A DNA stretch of 64,000 nucleotides. Origin: CBDCME01 sp965218865. Lineage in GTDB: Bacteria > Pseudomonadota > Alphaproteobacteria > JAAXGF01. The translations under genes and the position numbers were made by a program. The DNA is taken from the NCBI GenBank assembly GCA_965218865.1, contig CBDCME010000076.1, forward strand, positions 62,001-126,000, written 5' to 3'. The notes below the pieces were generated by a model. That model saw nothing but the letters and a program-made list of their open reading frames with translations. It ran no database searches and had not been told where the DNA came from. This document shows, piece by piece, positions 37,192 to 46,062 of this stretch; the first letter of the stretch is position 1; each line of letters starts with the position of its first letter.

Positions 37192-38337
37192 TCACGCCGA
37201 CGGCAGGCCCTGCACCGTGTCCTCGATCAAGAGGTCGACGACCGCGTGGAGCGCTTCCTCGCGGTCGGCGCCCTCCGCGAGCGCCTGCTTGTAACGCTTA
37301 AGCTGTCGATCGGCGCTGGTCCCCCGTTCCAGGATTTCGCGCGCGCTCTGGATTTCCTTCACGCAATCGAGGCGTTCGGCGTCCTCGCCCACGAGATCGA
37401 GAACCTCCTCCAGCAACAAAGGGTAGGGAATCAGGGTACCCTTGCCAAGGTCGATAAGATCGCCCTCTATGCCGTAGCGCTGGGCCCGCCAGCGGTTCTC
37501 GTGAACGAGGATTCGGGGATACATCCGCCAGCGCATGTTCCGGAGGCGCAATCTGTAGAGCATGCTGACGATACACTGGAACAAGGCGGCGATGGCGACG
37601 GCGTCCCCGAGTCGCGTGCAGACGTCGGTAACGCGCATTTCCAGGGTCGGAAAGCGGGCACTGAGACGAATGTCGAACCACAATTTGGTGGCATCCTCGA
37701 TGACCCCGGCGCCGACCAATTGCCCGACCATGCGCTGATATTCCCCGTAACTGTCGAAAGTCTCGGGAATACCCGTTCGCGGCATCGCGTCGAATACCGT
37801 CAGACGGTAGGATTTCAAGCCCGTGTCCTGGCCCTGCCAGAACGGCGACGAGGTGCTCAAGGTCAAGAGGTGGGGCAGGAAGTAGCCGATCTGGTTCATC
37901 AGATCGATGCGCAGGTCGTTGTCGGAGACGCCCACGTGGACGTGCATGCCGCAAATGAGCAACCGCCGGACCGCCCCCTGCATGTCGCGCGCGAGGGTGT
38001 CGTACCGTTGCTTTGGGACGTGGTGCTGCTGTTCCCAACGGGCGAAGGGATGGGTCGAGGCCGCGATCGGCGCCAGGCCGTGGCGGCCGGCGACTTCCGC
38101 GACCGTGGCGCGCAAGCGCGCCAAATCGGCACGGGCCTCCCGGACCCGGCCGCAAACCCGGGTTCCGACCTCGATCTGGGCCCGCATGAACTCGGGCGCG
38201 ACCTGCCCCCGGAGCAGGGATTCGCACTCGGCCATCATCGAGTCCGGCGGTTCGGCGGCGAGATCGCGACTGAGCCGATCGACGAGAAGGTATTCTTCCT
38301 CGATTCCGATCGTGAATTCGGGTTTCCGCACCGTCAC
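37192..38337 (-). CDS. YbdK-family carboxylate-amine ligase (GCS2 type)
   Basis: A 381-residue ATP-dependent ligase related to glutamate-cysteine ligase. EFTIGIEEEYLLVDRLSRDL at the N-terminus, APIAASTHPFARWEQQ, LLICGMHVHVGVSDNDLRID and HENRWRAQRYGIEGDLIDLG are family motifs for ATP, metal and amino-acid binding. Homologues have weak gamma-glutamyl-cysteine ligase activity; the real substrate is unknown. The start overlaps the upstream amidohydrolase stop by 4 bases (ATGA). Confidence 0.9.
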   Translation of the reverse strand: MTVRKPEFTIGIEEEYLLVDRLSRDLAAEPPDSMMAECESLLRGQVAPEFMRAQIEVGTRVCGRVREARADLARLRATVAEVAGRHGLAPIAASTHPFARWEQQHHVPKQRYDTLARDMQGAVRRLLICGMHVHVGVSDNDLRIDLMNQIGYFLPHLLTLSTSSPFWQGQDTGLKSYRLTVFDAMPRTGIPETFDSYGEYQRMVGQLVGAGVIEDATKLWFDIRLSARFPTLEMRVTDVCTRLGDAVAIAALFQCIVSMLYRLRLRNMRWRMYPRILVHENRWRAQRYGIEGDLIDLGKGTLIPYPLLLEEVLDLVGEDAERLDCVKEIQSAREILERGTSADRQLKRYKQALAEGADREEALHAVVDLLIEDTVQGLPSA

Positions 38338-39158
38338 TCTCCCAGGTTCGCGACTCGGTAGAGATCAGGATCGGCCAGGGGCTCGGTGAGCGCCGTGGCG
38401 AGACGCTCGGTCCACGATTCGACACCGCTCGCCGTGTCGATCAAATCCTGGCGCACCTCGACGAGAATATGGGGCAAACCCCGCGCGACCGCGTGCACCG
38501 GGATCGTATAGGCCTGGGGATAATTCGCCGAATAGGGTTGGTTGTCGCCGACGACGATCGCCGAGTCCGCCGCCAACGCCGCCATGACGGGTCGGGGCAG
38601 ACGCGAGTCCCGGTCCCACAGGATACCCACGTGCCAGCGCCGGGAGACACCGTGGAGCTCGGGCGTGAAGCTGTGAATCGAGATGATCGCCGGCACCGTG
38701 CCGGCGTCGGCGAATTCGGCGACGGCATTCTCGATGGCGCCGTGATAGGGCCAGAAACAGGCCTCGACGCGAGCTTCCGCGTCACCGGGCTTAATTCCCA
38801 GGTTGCCGGGAATGACGTGGCCACCGCTCTCGACCGGGATCGAACTCGGGTCCTTGAGCGGACGGTTGCAGTCGACCACCAGGCGGGAATAGCCGGAAAG
38901 CACGGCCCGGCCGCCCAAGCGCTGGGCCAGGCCGCGCGTGAGTTCGGCCGCGCCGATGTCCCAACCGATATGTTGAACTCGTACCGATCGATCGACGCCG
39001 AGGCCGTTTAAAGCCTCGGGGATCCGCCGCGAGGCATGATCGCAGATCAGAAGCACGGGCGCGGCGCCGTCCCAGTTGACCCGCGTATACGGCGGCGGCT
39101 CACCGGGCGCCAGGAGATTGGGAGTCGAGACGGCGGATTCCAGACCAAATTCCGACAT
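38334..39158 (-). CDS. N-formylglutamate amidohydrolase family protein
   Basis: A 274-residue hydrolase. VLLICDHASRRIPEALNGLG, HIGWDIGAAELTRGLAQRLG, SGYSRLVVDCNRPL, IISIHSFTPELHGVSRRWHV and LPHILVEVRQDLIDT are the conserved blocks of the family that cleaves N-formylglutamate to formate and glutamate in histidine breakdown. Here it stands with YbdK and DUF1244 genes rather than hut genes, so the true substrate may be different. Start at ATG 39158; an upstream reading adds 16 unlikely residues. Confidence 0.88.
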   Translation of the reverse strand: MSEFGLESAVSTPNLLAPGEPPPYTRVNWDGAAPVLLICDHASRRIPEALNGLGVDRSVRVQHIGWDIGAAELTRGLAQRLGGRAVLSGYSRLVVDCNRPLKDPSSIPVESGGHVIPGNLGIKPGDAEARVEACFWPYHGAIENAVAEFADAGTVPAIISIHSFTPELHGVSRRWHVGILWDRDSRLPRPVMAALAADSAIVVGDNQPYSANYPQAYTIPVHAVARGLPHILVEVRQDLIDTASGVESWTERLATALTEPLADPDLYRVANLGE

Positions 39159-39232
39159 GGGCACAATATACGACAACATCTCGCGACCGCGAGCAACCGT
39201 CCTCATTCCCCGCCCGCGCGCGTAGGTGTTTT

Positions 39233-39421
39233 ATGATCGAGGATATGACCATGCCGAAAGCGGCGGCGGCGCGTTCTTGGGACCTGTTCGAGGCGGGTCC
39301 AGACGACGGGAGAACGACAATTTCACCCAAATTGGGCAATCCAGCGTCAAGACACGTGACATTTATCGCCGAAAATTGCTATATTTTTACGAATTCGGCC
39401 TCTAAATTGCAGCTTGGTTGA
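39233..39421 (+). CDS. Possible small protein upstream of the ATPase gene
   Basis: A 62-residue reading (MIEDMTMPKAAAARSWDLFE, AGPDDGRTT) of unknown function. Its first codons resemble the start of the gene at 50988 (MMVDMATPKAAAADLARAM), which flanks the same island on the other side. No other family feature is seen, so it may be a chance frame or a gene fragment. Confidence 0.25.
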   Translation: MIEDMTMPKAAAARSWDLFEAGPDDGRTTISPKLGNPASRHVTFIAENCYIFTNSASKLQLG

Positions 39422-39442
39422 CGTTTCTGGGAGGGATTTTCT

Positions 39443-40270
39443 TTGCTGCTTCGATTCAGCGTGGCGAACCATCTTTCCTTTCGGGAGCGGCAAGAACTGT
39501 CGCTCGTGGCTTCTTCGCTCAAGGACGTCGAAGACGGACTGATTGACTGTCCCGCGGCCCCAAGTGGACGGGTTTTACCGGCGACAGTGATCTACGGCGC
39601 CAACGCCTCGGGCAAGAGCAACCTTGTCGCGGCGGTCGGACATATGATCCAACTGGTGCTCTATTCCCATAACAGAGGGGAGCCGGGAGGCGGAATTCCG
39701 CGATATGCGTATGCGCTGGATAAAAGGTGGGCCAAGGCACCCTCAAGTTTTGAAGCCGATTTCACTGTCGAAGACGTACGGTATCAATATGGATTCGAGG
39801 CTTCCGACGAATCGTTTGAGACCGAATGGCTGTATGCATTCCCTGGCGGTCGCCGTCAGACACTGTTCGAACGCGAAAACAAAGATTTAAATTTCGGACG
39901 CTCGCTCAAAGGGCACAAGGGAACCATTTCAAAATTGACCCGTCCGAACAGTCTTTATCCTTTCGGTGGCAGCCCAGAACGATCATGAACAGCTCTCTTT
40001 GGTCGCGAAATTTTTCCGATCAATTCAAGTTGTCAGCGCGATTTCGGTACCAGGTAGATTTGTATCGACACAATTATCAAAAATGGATGATCGCATCATC
40101 GAGTTTCTCGATAATATAGGCACCGGTGTGAACGGTTATCAAAGGAAGGAAACCGACGTACCGGAGGAACATCGGAATCTGATGCGAGATCCGACGTCAG
40201 TTTTCAAGAAACATTCAACGGAACCTGTCGAAGCCGAACCAAAGTTGACGACAAGGATATTGAAATTAAA
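39443..40270 (+). pseudogene. AAA15-type ATPase (RloA-like), N-terminal part
   Basis: Starts with TTG behind GGGAGGG: LLRFSVANHLSFRERQELSL, then the Walker A ATVIYGANASGKSNLVAAVG. The family is the AAA15/AAA_21 group of ABC-like ATPases, seen next to RloB genes. Near 39960 the frame changes (the second frame gives VAAQNDHEQLSLVAKFFRSI and VPEEHRNLMRD), and at 40270 the gene is cut by the large IS1595-type transposon. Its C-terminal half is at 48858-49307. TSD AAATTAAA occupies 40263-40270. Confidence 0.8.
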
Positions 40271-40343
40271 GGGAATTATATATCGGTATTGACAAAGCCT
40301 AAAATATTCGCTACACTCCAATCATCGGCAACGGAGATTGGAA

Positions 40344-41317
40344 ATGACCAAGAAAGCCCCTGGAAAATCAAATCGTGAAGGCGTCACCGTCATGCAGTTA
40401 GCGGACATGTTTCCGACCGACGACGCGGCGCTGGCTTGGTTTGAAAGCAAGATTTGGCCGGATGGCCGCAAGTGCCCGCACTGCAAATCAAAGCGCACCT
40501 GCAAAGCCAGCCACGGCAATATGCCTTACTGGTGTTCCGATTGCCGGTCCTATTTCTCAATCAAAACCGGCTCAGTCATGCAGGGATCGCCCTTGCCCCT
40601 GCGCAAGTGGGTCTATGCCATCTACATGCACCTGACCAGCTTGAAGGGTGTATCGTCGATGAAGCTGCATCGGGACATCGGCGTTACTCAAAAGACGGCA
40701 TGGTTCATGCTGCAACGTATCCGCAAAGCTTTCGAGCGCGACGACGACGAGCCGCCGTTTCCGGCCCGGTGGAGATCGATGAGAGTTATTTCGGCGGTAA
40801 ACGCAAGAACAAATCAAACACCGAGCGCAAGGCTTCCGAGGGACGCGGCCCCGTCGATATGACGGCGGTTGTCGGGGCCAAGGACCGAGCCACCAAGAGG
40901 GTTGCGGCCAAGGTGGTAACGGACACCGACAAGGCCACGCTGCAAGGCTTCGTCGCCGATAACGCGGAACCCAGCGCCACCGTCTACACCGATGACGCGG
41001 CGGCCTACGGAGGCATCCCTAACCCGCACGAGAGCGTCAAGCACTCGGTATCGGAATTCGTCTCAGGGATGGCACACACCAACGGGATTGAGAGCTTTTG
41101 GGCTATGCTCAAGCGGGCGCACAAAGGCGTTTATCACAAATTCTCGCCCAAGCACTTGAGCCGGTACATCGCCGAGTTCTCCGGGCGTCACAACATCCGC
41201 GAGAGCGGCACGCTGGCGCAAATGGACTCTCTAGCTTGCGGGATGCGGGGCAAGAGGCTGACCTACGCGACGCTGATCGCCGATAACGGCTGGCTAGCGG
41301 TGCTCGGGCGTGAGTAG
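40344..41317 (+). CDS. IS1595-family transposase, one frameshift
   Basis: N-terminal zinc ribbon KCPHCKSKRTCKASHGNMPY, WCSDCRSYFSIKTGSVMQ, then a helical domain (PLRKWVYAIYMHLTSLKGVS) and, after a frame change near 40770, the ISXO2-like DDE core: GPVEIDESYFGGKRKNKSNT, VYTDDAAAYGGI and SVSEFVSGMAHTNGIESFWA with HKFSPKHLSRYIAEFSGRHN. One missing T after GCCGTTT explains the break. IS1595 transposases with this plan number about 320 residues. Confidence 0.85.
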
Positions 41318-41329
41318 GGAAGCGCTATC

Positions 41330-41749
41330 TTGAATCTGGAGTTATCGCAAAGAGGGTTGCAATGCCTGGACGAGGCTATGCGTGTGGTTACCACCAAGGC
41401 AAGCATTGTGTTTGCGGCTTGTGCGATTCTTTTGCCGAAGAATCTACAGGTCACTCCCGAAACGCTGATAGTCTACGCGCCATTCGCCCTGACCGGTTTT
41501 TTGGCGATACTCGCCATTTGGCCAAGAAAGTATGAAACAGGCGCCAAACCGGAACGGGCACAGCAGATACTAGCCGACTATTCCTACGAAAAATCAGTCG
41601 ATTGGATTGCCGAAGCTAACCGTCAATCGATCAAAGCCAACTCATCCGCAATAAAGTGGAAGTCCTATTTTCTAACAGCTAGCACAATTTCCCTTGGAGT
41701 CAGCGTAGCCGTCCAAATAGCCCATGGGTATTTCATCCACCTTTCGTGA
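41330..41749 (+). CDS. Passenger membrane protein of the IS1595-type transposon
   Basis: A 139-residue protein with two hydrophobic helices near the N-terminus (TKASIVFAACAILLP and ETLIVYAPFALTGFLAILAI), a cytoplasmic charged segment (YETGAKPERAQQILADYSYE, KSVDWIAEANRQSIKANSS) and one more helix (SYFLTASTISLGVSVAVQIA). This two-plus-one topology is reminiscent of small membrane effectors in nucleotide-signalling defence systems, such as the Pycsar transmembrane effectors and SLATT proteins; the resemblance is topological only. It starts 12 bases after the transposase stop. Confidence 0.7.
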   Translation: MNLELSQRGLQCLDEAMRVVTTKASIVFAACAILLPKNLQVTPETLIVYAPFALTGFLAILAIWPRKYETGAKPERAQQILADYSYEKSVDWIAEANRQSIKANSSAIKWKSYFLTASTISLGVSVAVQIAHGYFIHLS

Positions 41750-41855
41750 CATCGCCCCTATCTTCCCTGCTTGGCGGGGGCGGTGATGGCTCCGGCGGAG
41801 GGGGAGGTGGCGGTGCCGGTTGCGGACTGTCTTTTTCACCCTCTGAAGCCTTCAT
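41733..41855 (-). CDS. Small proline-rich protein, possibly the 3' part of a gene cut by the ISAs1-type array
   Basis: 40 residues from ATG 41855 (MKASEGEKDSPQPAPPPPPP, PEPSPPPPSRED). The frame stays open upstream to the duplicated target GCCGCTTGAC and resumes across the array at 48149-48190, so it may be the tail of a gene split by the array. It converges on the membrane-protein gene with 17 bases of overlap. Low complexity makes it uncertain. Confidence 0.3.
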   Translation of the reverse strand: MKASEGEKDSPQPAPPPPPPPEPSPPPPSREDRGDVTKGG

Positions 41856-41880
41856 GCGATACACCTCGATCTTGCGGGTT

Positions 41881-41890
41881 GCCGCTTGAC
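41881..41890. repeat. Target-site duplication of the ISAs1-type array, left
   Basis: GCCGCTTGAC directly before the first ISAs1-type copy; the same ten bases recur at 48149-48158 after the third copy. A 10-bp duplication fits the 8-10 bp of the ISAs1 family and shows the whole array occupies one insertion site. Confidence 0.7.
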
Positions 41891-43969
41891 CAGGAACAAT
41901 TTTTAGTCGCGGTTGAGGGTTCGGGATGAGTGGGATCGTGCTCGGTGCACGGGGTTCGGGGAGCCCCGAGCTTGCCTCGACGACGTCATGGGGACTGCTC
42001 GAAGCCACCGGACGGCGTTTCGGATTCGACAGGCACACCGGTCCGCCCGCGCCGCTCGGCGGCACGTCCCGGTCCGGGGGAGAGGCGTGCTGTCTCAGGC
42101 GATGGGCGCGGTCATGATCGCGTCGAGGGCCTCCTGCGCCCGGGCGGCATAGTGCCGGTTGGCCTCGGGCAGATAACGGAAGCGTCCGTCGCAGCGCACG
42201 ATGGCGATGGCCGCGTTGGTCAAGCAGGCGAGATTTCTGGGCAGGTGACGCACGTAGGCCCGGCATCGGTCTTCGTCGTAGGTGAAGTCGCGCACGTAGT
42301 GCAGGCGGTTCTCGATATGCCAGTGGTTGCGCACCAGTTCGAGCAACTCCTCGGGTCCGGCGCGCTCTGCGCCGAGCGAGGTGAGGCTCCAGGTCACCTC
42401 GATGCTGCGCTTGCCGGTCTTGAGGATCTCGCGTTCGCGCTCGATGCGCATGGCCTGGCGTCGCCCGTGGAGGTTGGCGTAGCCGTCCCACTCGGCAGCG
42501 GAGAGGTCGACGACGGCGCAGCGTCGGCGCTCGATGCGGCCATGGCCCTTGTCGACGGTTTCGTGCCAGAGCGCATCGCTGAAGTCGATCGCCTTGAGGT
42601 CTTCGAAGATCATCTCCTGGTTGTCCTTGACCGCGCTCATCACGTAGTCGGCGCGACGCCCGAGCAGGCAGCGCGCGGTCTCGTGCTGAGCGTGCATCGC
42701 GTCCATGGTGACGATCCGGCCTGTGAGGTCGAGGCCGCTGGAGAGTTCGCGCACGGCCGGGATTTCGTTGCTCTTGCGGTCGACCTCGACCTGCCCGAGG
42801 ACCACGCCGGTGTCGTGCTCGACCGCCGCCACCATCATCCTGCGCCCGTCTTCGGTCTGCTTCGAGGCGCCGCGCAGATCCTTTCCGTCCATGGCGACCG
42901 GCGCGTGCGCGCTGCCATGCTGGCCGGTCCACTGGCTAATCGCGTTGTCCAGGGTCTCTGGCGGCAGGGCGGTGAGGGTCTTGTGGAAGGTGGTGATCGC
43001 GGGCGGGGTGTAGCGCTGTTTGGAAGGGATCCAGAACGCACCCACCGCCTCGAGCTGCTCCTGGGAGAGCAGGGCGGCGAACTGGGCGAACGCGTTCACC
43101 CCCCGGTATCTGGCAAGCCGGGCGGCGACGGCGATCACCAGAATGGTGTTGAGCGCATAGCGCTTGCCCCGGGCATGGCGGTACTCGGGCACCTCACCCA
43201 GACACTCGAACAGGCTGCGCAGCCGGGGCGCGGCCATCGGCTCGGTGTGCTGCTCGGCGTTCCAGTGTGCCGGCATCCCGGTACGGCTCAGCGCCTCGGG
43301 GGCGCCGTCTGTCAGTCCGAACACGAAGACCTCCTTGGGCTGACCGTGGTGGCGCCAGCGCGCTGCCCCTCCGGGCTCACGGGCAAAGCCCCGCGTCAGC
43401 CCCAGAGAGCGCCAGTTCGACGCGCGGTAGCAGGTGCCGGCAAATCGCGAGACGTCCACGAACGTCTCCGCCAGAAGAGCCGGATATCCGTGCACCGCCT
43501 GGATGTCCTCAGACAGCCGCCGCAGGCTCAGCCCCAGCACACGGGAGGCCAGGTTCGGCACTCGGCCAGGCGTCAGAATGACGAAGCGCGAGTTGTTGGC
43601 GATCAGATGCAGACGCCGGAACTGCTGCTCGGCCGACCACCCGATCCAGCGATCACGCGCGCCCAGCTTGAACGCGCCGGGCTGCCAGCCGATCAGTGCG
43701 AGCCAGGTCTCGCCATGCACCGCGACATGGCGCAGGCCCTTGCCGATGACGCCGTGGAACGCCAGGTAGTGGTGCTGCTCCACCAACCGGTCCCAGCGCC
43801 GGTGCTCCTGCGCGCCCCAGGTCGGACGCACCGTGACCGCGCGCAAATCAATGGACGAATCCGAGACCGGCAGCGTCGCCATGACCGGCACACTGCCACA
43901 CCGAGAATGAAATGGCCAGCGCCGCGATCACCTCACCCTGATCACTGGGCGGACAAAAAACTAGCCCTG
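41891..43969 (-). mobile_element. DruA-ISAs1-type element, tandem copy A
   Basis: 2,079 bp between CAGGAACAATTTTTAG on the left and, on the other strand at the right, CAGGGCTAGTTTTTTG (imperfect inverted ends, CAGG..T-run). It has one large transposase gene. The element is much longer than a typical ISAs1 member (about 1.2-1.4 kb) because the transposase carries an extra N-terminal domain. Confidence 0.82.
42095..43882 (-). CDS. DruA-like (DUF4338) domain fused to ISAs1-type transposase, copy A
   Basis: About 595 residues from ATG 43882 (or 598 from GTG 43891). Residues 30-200 match the DUF4338/DruA family: RRWDRLVEQHHYLAFHGVIG, LIGWQPGAFKLGARDRWIGW, NNSRFVILTPGRVPNLASRV, ALLAETFVDVSRFAGTCYRA. 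Residues 220-598 are an ISAs1-type DDE transposase: EYRHARGKRYALNTILVIAV, VAMDGKDLRGA (Asp about 335), RIVTMDAMHAQHETAR (Asp about 397) and RNHWHIENRLHYVRDFTYDE (Glu). DruA is known as the defining protein of Druantia anti-phage systems, and DUF4338 proteins are often found near transposases; here they are one chain. All catalytic residues are present. Confidence 0.85.
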   Translation of the reverse strand: MATLPVSDSSIDLRAVTVRPTWGAQEHRRWDRLVEQHHYLAFHGVIGKGLRHVAVHGETWLALIGWQPGAFKLGARDRWIGWSAEQQFRRLHLIANNSRFVILTPGRVPNLASRVLGLSLRRLSEDIQAVHGYPALLAETFVDVSRFAGTCYRASNWRSLGLTRGFAREPGGAARWRHHGQPKEVFVFGLTDGAPEALSRTGMPAHWNAEQHTEPMAAPRLRSLFECLGEVPEYRHARGKRYALNTILVIAVAARLARYRGVNAFAQFAALLSQEQLEAVGAFWIPSKQRYTPPAITTFHKTLTALPPETLDNAISQWTGQHGSAHAPVAMDGKDLRGASKQTEDGRRMMVAAVEHDTGVVLGQVEVDRKSNEIPAVRELSSGLDLTGRIVTMDAMHAQHETARCLLGRRADYVMSAVKDNQEMIFEDLKAIDFSDALWHETVDKGHGRIERRRCAVVDLSAAEWDGYANLHGRRQAMRIEREREILKTGKRSIEVTWSLTSLGAERAGPEELLELVRNHWHIENRLHYVRDFTYDEDRCRAYVRHLPRNLACLTNAAIAIVRCDGRFRYLPEANRHYAARAQEALDAIMTAPIA

Positions 43970-43973
43970 CCGC

Positions 43974-46052
43974 CAGGAACAATTTTAGTCGCGGTTGAGG
44001 GTTCGGGATGAGTGGGATCGTGCTCGGTGCACGGGGTTCGGGGAGCCCCGAGCTTGCCTCGACGACGTCATGGGGACTGCTCGAAGCCACCGGACGGCGT
44101 TTTCGGATTCGACAGGCACACCGGTCCGCCCGCGCCGCTCGGCGGCACGTCCCGGTCCGGGGGAGAGGCGTGCTGTCTCAGGCGATGGGCGCGGTCATGA
44201 TCGCGTCGAGGGCCTCCTGCGCCCGGGCGGCATAGTGCCGGTTGGCCTCGGGCAGATAACGGAAGCGTCCGTCGCAGCGCACGATGGCGATGGCCGCGTT
44301 GGTCAAGCAGGCGAGATTTCTGGGCAGGTGACGCACGTAGGCCCGGCATCGGTCTTCGTCGTAGGTGAAGTCGCGCACGTAGTGCAGGCGGTTCTCGATA
44401 TGCCAGTGGTTGCGCACCAGTTCGAGCAACTCCTCGGGTCCGGCGCGCTCTGCGCCGAGCGAGGTGAGGCTCCAGGTCACCTTGATGCTGCGCTTGCCGG
44501 TCTTGAGGATCTCGCGTTCGCGCTCGATGCGCATGGCCTGGCGTCGCCCGTGGAGGTTGGCGTAGCCGTCCCACTCGGCAGCGGAGAGGTCGACGACGGC
44601 GCAGCGTCGGCGCTCGATGCGGCCATGGCCCTTGTCGACGGTTTCGTGCCAGAGCGCATCGCTGAAGTCGATCGCCTTGAGGTCTTCGAAGATCATCTCC
44701 TGGTTGTCCTTGACCGCGCTCATCACGTAGTCGGCGCGACGCCCGAGCAGGCAGCGCGCGGTCTCGTGCTGAGCGTGCATCGCGTCCATGGTGACGATCC
44801 GGCCTGTGAGGTCGAGGCCGCTGGAGAGTTCGCGCACGGCCGGGATTTCGTTGCTCTTGCGGTCGACCTCGACCTGCCCGAGGACCACGCCGGTGTCGTG
44901 CTCGACCGCCGCCACCATCATCCTGCGCCCGTCTTCGGTCTGCTTCGAGGCGCCGCGCAGATCCTTTCCGTCCATGGCGACCGGCGCGTGCGCGCTGCCA
45001 TGCTGGCCGGTCCACTGGCTAATCGCGTTGTCCAGGGTCTCTGGCGGCAGGGCGGTGAGGGTCTTGTGGAAGGTGGTGATCGCGGGCGGGGTGTAGCGCT
45101 GTTTGGAAGGGCTCCAGAACGCACCCACCGCCTCGAGCTGCTCCTGGGAGAGCAGGGCGGCGAACTGGGCGAACGCGTTCACCCCCCGGTATCCGGCAAG
45201 CCGGGCGGCGACGGCGATCACCAGAATGGTGTTGAGCGCATAGCGCTTGCCCCGGGCATGGCGGTACTCGGGCACCTCACCCAGACACTCGAACAGGCTG
45301 CGCAGCCGGGGCGCGGCCATCGGCTCGGTGTGCTGCTCGGCGTTCCAGTGTGCCGGCATCCCGGTACGGCTCAGCGCCTCGGGGGCGCCGTCTGTCAGTC
45401 CGAACACGAAGACCTCCTTGGGCTGACCGTGGTGGCGCCAGCGCGCTGCCCCTCCGGGCTCACGGGCAAAGCCCCGCGTCAGCCCCAGAGAGCGCCAGTT
45501 CGACGCGCGGTAGCAGGTGCCGGCAAATCGCGAGACGTCCACGAACGTCTCCGCCAGAAGAGCCGGATATCCGTGCACCGCCTGGATGTCCTCAGACAGC
45601 CGCCGCAGGCTCAGCCCCAGCACACGGGAGGCCAGGTTCGGCACTCGGCCAGGCGTCAGAATGACGAAGCGCGAGTTGTTGGCGATCAGATGCAGACGCC
45701 GGAACTGCTGCTCGGCCGACCACCCGATCCAGCGATCACGCGCGCCCAGCTTGAACGCGCCGGGCTGCCAGCCGATCAGTGCGAGCCAGGTCTCGCCATG
45801 CACCGCGACATGGCGCAGGCCCTTGCCGATGACGCCGTGGAACGCCAGGTAGTGGTGCTGCTCCACCAACCGGTCCCAGCGCCGGTGCTCCTGCGCGCCC
45901 CAGGTCGGACGCACCGTGACCGCGCGCAAATCAATGGACGAATCCGAGACCGGCAGCGTCGCCATGACCGGCACACTGCCACACCGAGAATGAAATGGCC
46001 AGCGCCGCGATCACCTCACCCTGATCACTGGGCGGACAAAAAACTAGCCCTG
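43974..46052 (-). mobile_element. DruA-ISAs1-type element, tandem copy B
   Basis: 2,079 bp, almost identical to copy A (a handful of substitutions and T-run length changes) and in the same orientation. Only four bases (CCGC) separate it from copy A. Confidence 0.82.
44178..45965 (-). CDS. DruA-like domain fused to ISAs1-type transposase, copy B
   Basis: Full-length, 595 residues from ATG 45965. Differences from copy A that I see are Arg to Gly (AARLAGYRGV), Ile to Ser (GAFWSPSKQ) and Glu to Lys (KRSIKVTWSL). Both domains and all catalytic residues are intact, so this copy could be active. Confidence 0.85.
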   Translation of the reverse strand: MATLPVSDSSIDLRAVTVRPTWGAQEHRRWDRLVEQHHYLAFHGVIGKGLRHVAVHGETWLALIGWQPGAFKLGARDRWIGWSAEQQFRRLHLIANNSRFVILTPGRVPNLASRVLGLSLRRLSEDIQAVHGYPALLAETFVDVSRFAGTCYRASNWRSLGLTRGFAREPGGAARWRHHGQPKEVFVFGLTDGAPEALSRTGMPAHWNAEQHTEPMAAPRLRSLFECLGEVPEYRHARGKRYALNTILVIAVAARLAGYRGVNAFAQFAALLSQEQLEAVGAFWSPSKQRYTPPAITTFHKTLTALPPETLDNAISQWTGQHGSAHAPVAMDGKDLRGASKQTEDGRRMMVAAVEHDTGVVLGQVEVDRKSNEIPAVRELSSGLDLTGRIVTMDAMHAQHETARCLLGRRADYVMSAVKDNQEMIFEDLKAIDFSDALWHETVDKGHGRIERRRCAVVDLSAAEWDGYANLHGRRQAMRIEREREILKTGKRSIKVTWSLTSLGAERAGPEELLELVRNHWHIENRLHYVRDFTYDEDRCRAYVRHLPRNLACLTNAAIAIVRCDGRFRYLPEANRHYAARAQEALDAIMTAPIA

Positions 46053-46062
46053 CCTCGCCCCG

